The notes below the pieces were generated by a model. The model ran no database searches. It saw only the letters and a list, made by a program, of their open reading frames with translations, and was not told the origin of the DNA. A stretch of DNA of 64,000 nt, taken from positions 4,336,669 to 4,400,668 of the forward strand of contig JAXIVH010000005.1 in assembly GCA_036785325.1 (NCBI GenBank). Reading direction: 5' to 3'. Shown piece by piece: positions 60,464 to 64,000 of the stretch. This DNA is from Urophycis tenuis (taxonomy: Eukaryota; Chordata; Actinopteri; Gadiformes; Phycidae). Each line of letters opens with the position of its first letter. Within the stretch, counting starts at the first letter, position 1. The position numbers and the translations under genes were made by a program.

Positions 60464-61399
60464 CGCGTTAAACATAGCACGGCTCTTGTTTTTGCAAAGT
60501 ATTCGCCTCTACCTGCCGCCACAAGGCTCTCCGTGTGGACGTGGGACGTGCTGCTTGAACGTTTCTACTTGAGGTAACTTAATACGTGTGTTGTGGACGT
60601 TTTGCTGGAGCTGGATGGGACTGGGTGGGTGAATGTGGCTAATGAGCGAGCTAGTTAATGGCTACATGTTGCCATCCTTGTGGAGTGTTTTGGTCACTTT
60701 ATGACTTGGATCTCGGACATCTAAATTTAGATGCAGTATATGCAACATCCCCGAATGAATGAATTGGTATTGGAGAATACTGTGGGTCTTGTGATGATTT
60801 AGTTGTCAATACTCCAATGCTTTCTGTTACACAAACCTTCCAGTATAATGCTTTACAAAAACAACAGTGCCATGCGCCCTGTGCTATAGTGCAAGCCATG
60901 CTAGTCCTGAGCATATGACGCAAAAGAGGATTATATCACAGCACCATTTAACCTACTTCAGCATGCAAGAGTTAACTTTGCTTTCTGCCATTATGCATAT
61001 TCCCTTTGTTCAGAGAACTCCAGTTGACAAGTACCAGCCCAGTTTTAAGTAGGTCTTCGCACATCTGCACCTGCAGCAGAAGGTGCGTACAATATGCTTA
61101 TGCATGAAGTCTCAGTACTTGGCATGCACTACCTGCCATCATTAGCTCTCGAGGCCATCCTCTCCGAGGACAGTTTCAACAGTAAAAGTTTATTTGTTTT
61201 GGGTGACACAGATGTAAATAGAAATAGAACAGACTAGAATTTTTAAAAACCATAATATCACAGTAGAAAAGTACTGCTTCTCACTATTTTATAAATTTTT
61301 GTATAAACATTTTTTAGAACATTTTTACCTCTGTGTGGTTTTAAAACGAACCATTCAGGAAACACAGTATGTGATTCCTTAGACACTTATTGAGTTGTT

Positions 61400-61490
61400 T
61401 TGGGGTGCCTGGGACTTAAGATTTTCATTGCCAACATGTACGCTGTATCTGTTGAGCAAATGACAATAAAACCTTTGAATCTTTGAATCC
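61400..61490 (+). mobile_element. Retroposon-like tail in ppip5k1 intron 1
   Basis: TTTTCATTGCCAACATGTAC, then GAGCAAATGACAATAAAACC and two copies of TTTGAATC, resembles the 3' ends of teleost retroposons that finish in GACAATAAA plus a short tandem repeat. It may belong to the same broad class as the element at 20075-20330 in opposite orientation. Confidence 0.5.
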
Positions 61491-62274
61491 AGTCTTACAA
61501 GTCTAAGAACTTGTTTTGTTTTTTGACATTGCATGATTGATGTCGTGTCCAGATTTTACCTTTTTTGTGTGGTTTCCATGTATCTGGCTCTTTATTATGC
61601 TCGACTAATACATACTTGAAGTTTTAATGTGTTATGCCCCAGTTATGAACTAATAAACTGTGATGAATGGGCAGTCTGCAGCATTAACTCTGGGCCTGTC
61701 AACCAAGTTAATGAAAATCCTTTTGAGCGTGGGCACACATGGGGTTTAAATGTAGTGTTATGGCTAGATCCTCAATGTTTGTCTAATTATGCCTTAAGCG
61801 TGTCATGCTTTCTGCTGAGGTATTGGGCCCAGCAATAAGTATGGCATTGACCTCCATAGCTTCAGAAAGGTCACGGCACCATGGGTTGTCCTCACAGTTT
61901 TACTTTGTGTGTTGTTATTGCAGGAATCGATTGAGTCTTCACAATCAAGAGGAATGATGGGCTGCTTGATGAACAAACAGGCAGACCCATCGCCACTCTA
62001 GCTTTGCGAAACCCACGCCAGTCATGTGAGACGAACAATCGGCTCCATTAGCGAAGGATGAGAAACCTGAGCGTAGCCTCCATCCGAGGGGAACAGCGGT
62101 CAGCGCCACCTCCGCTCTCTGCCTCTGTTCTCCCCTAGCGACCCCTTATCCCGCTCGGTATCGCTCTCCTCTCCCCCCTCCACCGGCAGCCGCCGTTACG
62201 TAGCATCACCACCCCCCCCCCGCACATCGTCCGTCCCAAACCCCTTCCTGTCTCCCCACCAGCACCGCCGCCAG

Positions 62275-62298
62275 CCCCCCCCCCCCCCCCCCCCCCCC
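62275..62298. repeat. Poly-C run (24 C) in the ppip5k1 5' UTR
   Basis: Twenty-four C within the presumed 5' UTR, about 110 nt before the start codon, and C10 at 62212-62221. If transcribed, the leader would hold long C tracts, which poly(C)-binding proteins favour. Confidence 0.9.
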
Positions 62299-62408
62299 AA
62301 CAACCCACCCCCCCTTCCCTCTCCCCTCTCCTCCCATCGGCTTCGGCGGTCGAGTTGGTGCACGATGGCACGGCGGCAGGACGCTGAGGGCTGCCGCGGT
62401 GGACTGTG

Positions 62409-63729
62409 ATGTCACAGCCCAGCAGCCCGGGCGAGAGCCAGCGTGGCGCTCCGAGATTCTTTGTGGGCTGCGAGGACGATGAGAGCGAGGACCTGGAGGA
62501 CTGCACCAGGACAGACATGGAGATGTACAAGGACGACGAAGGCGCCGACACGGTGGGTGTCCCTTGCTGGAGCTTCTTCGGGGGGGGCCTCCGTTGCACG
62601 TCGCCCGTGGCTTCACGCACACACAGCTAGTAGCTTCGGGGCACCCTCGTTAAAGGGGGTGTCACAAGACATTGGTAGCCACTGGCTGCGCGAACGTCCC
62701 TTTTCATGTCGCGAGAATCCTATAGGGCCTGGCTGACTTCATGTCCGCTGCTGTGTTTGCTTCCCCAACAGCCCCCAGAGCGCCAGATCGTGGTGGGGAT
62801 CTGCTGTATGATGAAGAAATCCAAGTCCAAGCCTATGACCCAGATCCTGGAGAGGCTGTGCAAGTTTGAGTACATCACCGTGGTCATTTTCCCCGAAGAC
62901 GCCATCCTCAACGAGCCCGTGGAGAAATGGCCTTTGTGTGACTGCCTCATTTCCTTCCACTCTAAAGGTGGGACCGTACTGACGCACGCACGCGCACACA
63001 CACGCACGCGCCCGCACACGCGCACACGTGCACACGCATAGCTGGTGGTCACATGCTGTGAGCACCCAGGCACACACTGACCCCCTCTATAGTTGGCCAG
63101 TGTCTCCTGAAGAATGACCACATAGAATTAAGCCATGCACATGCCAAACCGACGCCCTCATATGAAACAATACGAGCATTATGGGACATCCAACGTACGA
63201 TAGCTGATACGGTCAGGGTTACAGACTGCGCTGTGTGGATGCAGACTGTCATTCTGTGGCACATGATTACATTCGAAATACCACTGGTTGATGATATTGT
63301 ATTATTACGGACTGCTTTTTATTCCCTGTGGTTCTGGAGAACAAAAGTCAAATTGTGTACTGCTCATGTAGGTGAAAGCTGGGATTGTCTTTAATACTTG
63401 CTGTGCCCTCTTAACCAGGATTTCCACTGGATAAGGCTGTGAGTTACGCCAAACTCAGAAACCCCCTGCTCATCAATGACCTGAACATGCAGTACTACAT
63501 ACAGGACAGGTACAACCACCCTCCAATGCATAGCCTGCACAGATTGCAGAAACCCAACCTCACCGCAAGGCTTTTTTCCTCCAAGCGAGCAGTAGACACG
63601 CGTTAAAGCCCCGGTGCGATTGATGGCTTTGTTTTCCTTTCAGGAGGGAGGTTTATCGGATCCTGCAGGAGGAGGGGATCGACCTTCCCCGCTACGCCGT
63701 GCTGAACCGAGACCCAGATAAACCGGATG
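62409..63729 (+). CDS. ppip5k1: Diphosphoinositol pentakisphosphate kinase, N-terminal part (partial)
   Basis: The start of a VIP1-type kinase that phosphorylates InsP6 and 5-InsP7 to make inositol pyrophosphates in the cytosol. Coding exons in the window: 62409-62552, 62772-62967, 63419-63509 and 63644-63729, about 172 residues. The gene then runs off the right edge. The likely transcript joins a noncoding exon near 60.3-60.46 kb to the exon starting at 61924. The ATG follows a GC-rich leader; the first residues MSQPSSPGES lead to APRFFVG and an acidic stretch. The conserved block IVVGICCMMKKSKSKPMTQI, then LNEPVEKWPLCDCLISFHSK and FPLDKAVSYAKLRNPLLIND, is the N-terminal part of the ATP-grasp-type kinase domain. 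The phrases MTQILERLCKFEY and YYIQDRREVYRILQEEGI favour PPIP5K1 over PPIP5K2, although PPERQIVVGIC is more PPIP5K2-like. The catalytic core and phosphatase-like domain lie beyond the window. Confidence 0.93.
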
Positions 63730-63945
63730 GTCAGTCCGCTACCTCGTCGCCCTGACGGCTCGCTGAGCTGTTTTGGTGGCCTTTCACGCAACCTTTCATA
63801 ACACATAACGTAACAACTCAAGCTGTAGATTTGCAATGCGGTGACATAGAAGTGGGAGTATATTTGGAAGTGCAGTCATCCCACGAGTGCTGAACTTGCT
63901 CCACGACGGGCAGAACCATCTCCCTAGCCGTTGTCCGACTGGCAT

Positions 63946-63962
63946 CCCCCCCCCCCCCCCCC
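63946..63962. repeat. Poly-C run (17 C)
   Basis: A C17 run in the ppip5k1 intron after exon 4, close to the end of the window. Confidence 0.95.
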
Positions 63963-64000
63963 GAGGCTAAGGCCCGAGCGCTAAGACGCAACTATATATT

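Overview
The window is a piece of a teleost fish nuclear genome. It has short vertebrate-type exons with GT-AG introns, fish-type LINE and retroposon tails, many CA/GT microsatellites, and many long G/C homopolymers. Five protein-coding genes can be rebuilt exon by exon; the last runs off the right edge. There are no bacterial, organellar or CRISPR features. No tRNA or rRNA gene was seen.

Layout. Positions 1-5755 are intergenic, with decayed retroposon pieces, two hairpins and microsatellites. A cadherin-related family member 5-like gene (cdhr5-like, + strand, 5756-11489, 14 coding exons, 716 aa) converges tail to tail with cathepsin D (ctsd, - strand, 18901-12993, 9 coding exons, 398 aa). 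A gene-poor stretch of about 9.7 kb follows (18902-28611). Next is an alpha-2D-type adrenergic receptor (- strand, 31411-28612, two coding exons, 502 aa), then 4.8 kb of purine-rich and repeat-rich DNA. A PR-domain plus ten-finger C2H2 zinc-finger gene follows (ZNF408/PRDM17-like, - strand, 42260-36193), with an apparent one-base frame break at a C9 run. After 5.2 kb of intergenic DNA comes aggrecan (acan, - strand, 55309-47449, 18 coding exons, 1530 aa). The window ends in the first four coding exons of a diphosphoinositol pentakisphosphate kinase (ppip5k1-like, + strand, from 62409), whose 5' UTR and promoter appear to lie at 60.1-62.4 kb.

The genes do unrelated jobs: microvillus adhesion, lysosomal proteolysis, catecholamine signalling, transcription control, cartilage matrix and inositol pyrophosphate synthesis. 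This is a vertebrate neighbourhood, not an operon. For the five genes other than the zinc-finger gene's last exon, the exon phases chain without a break.

Most notable observations: a near-perfect 50-nt hairpin at 1841-1890; an intron inside the alpha-2 adrenergic receptor coding region; 17 pure G or C runs of 12-28 bases, more than the A/T runs of that length; an acan intron that is mostly microsatellite almost touching its 5' splice site; a compact Ser-Gly repeat domain in acan; a CLEAR-like site ahead of ctsd; and two consensus-matching CTCF motifs, one inside an acan coding exon. I found no convincing previously undescribed system; these are local oddities in ordinary vertebrate genes.
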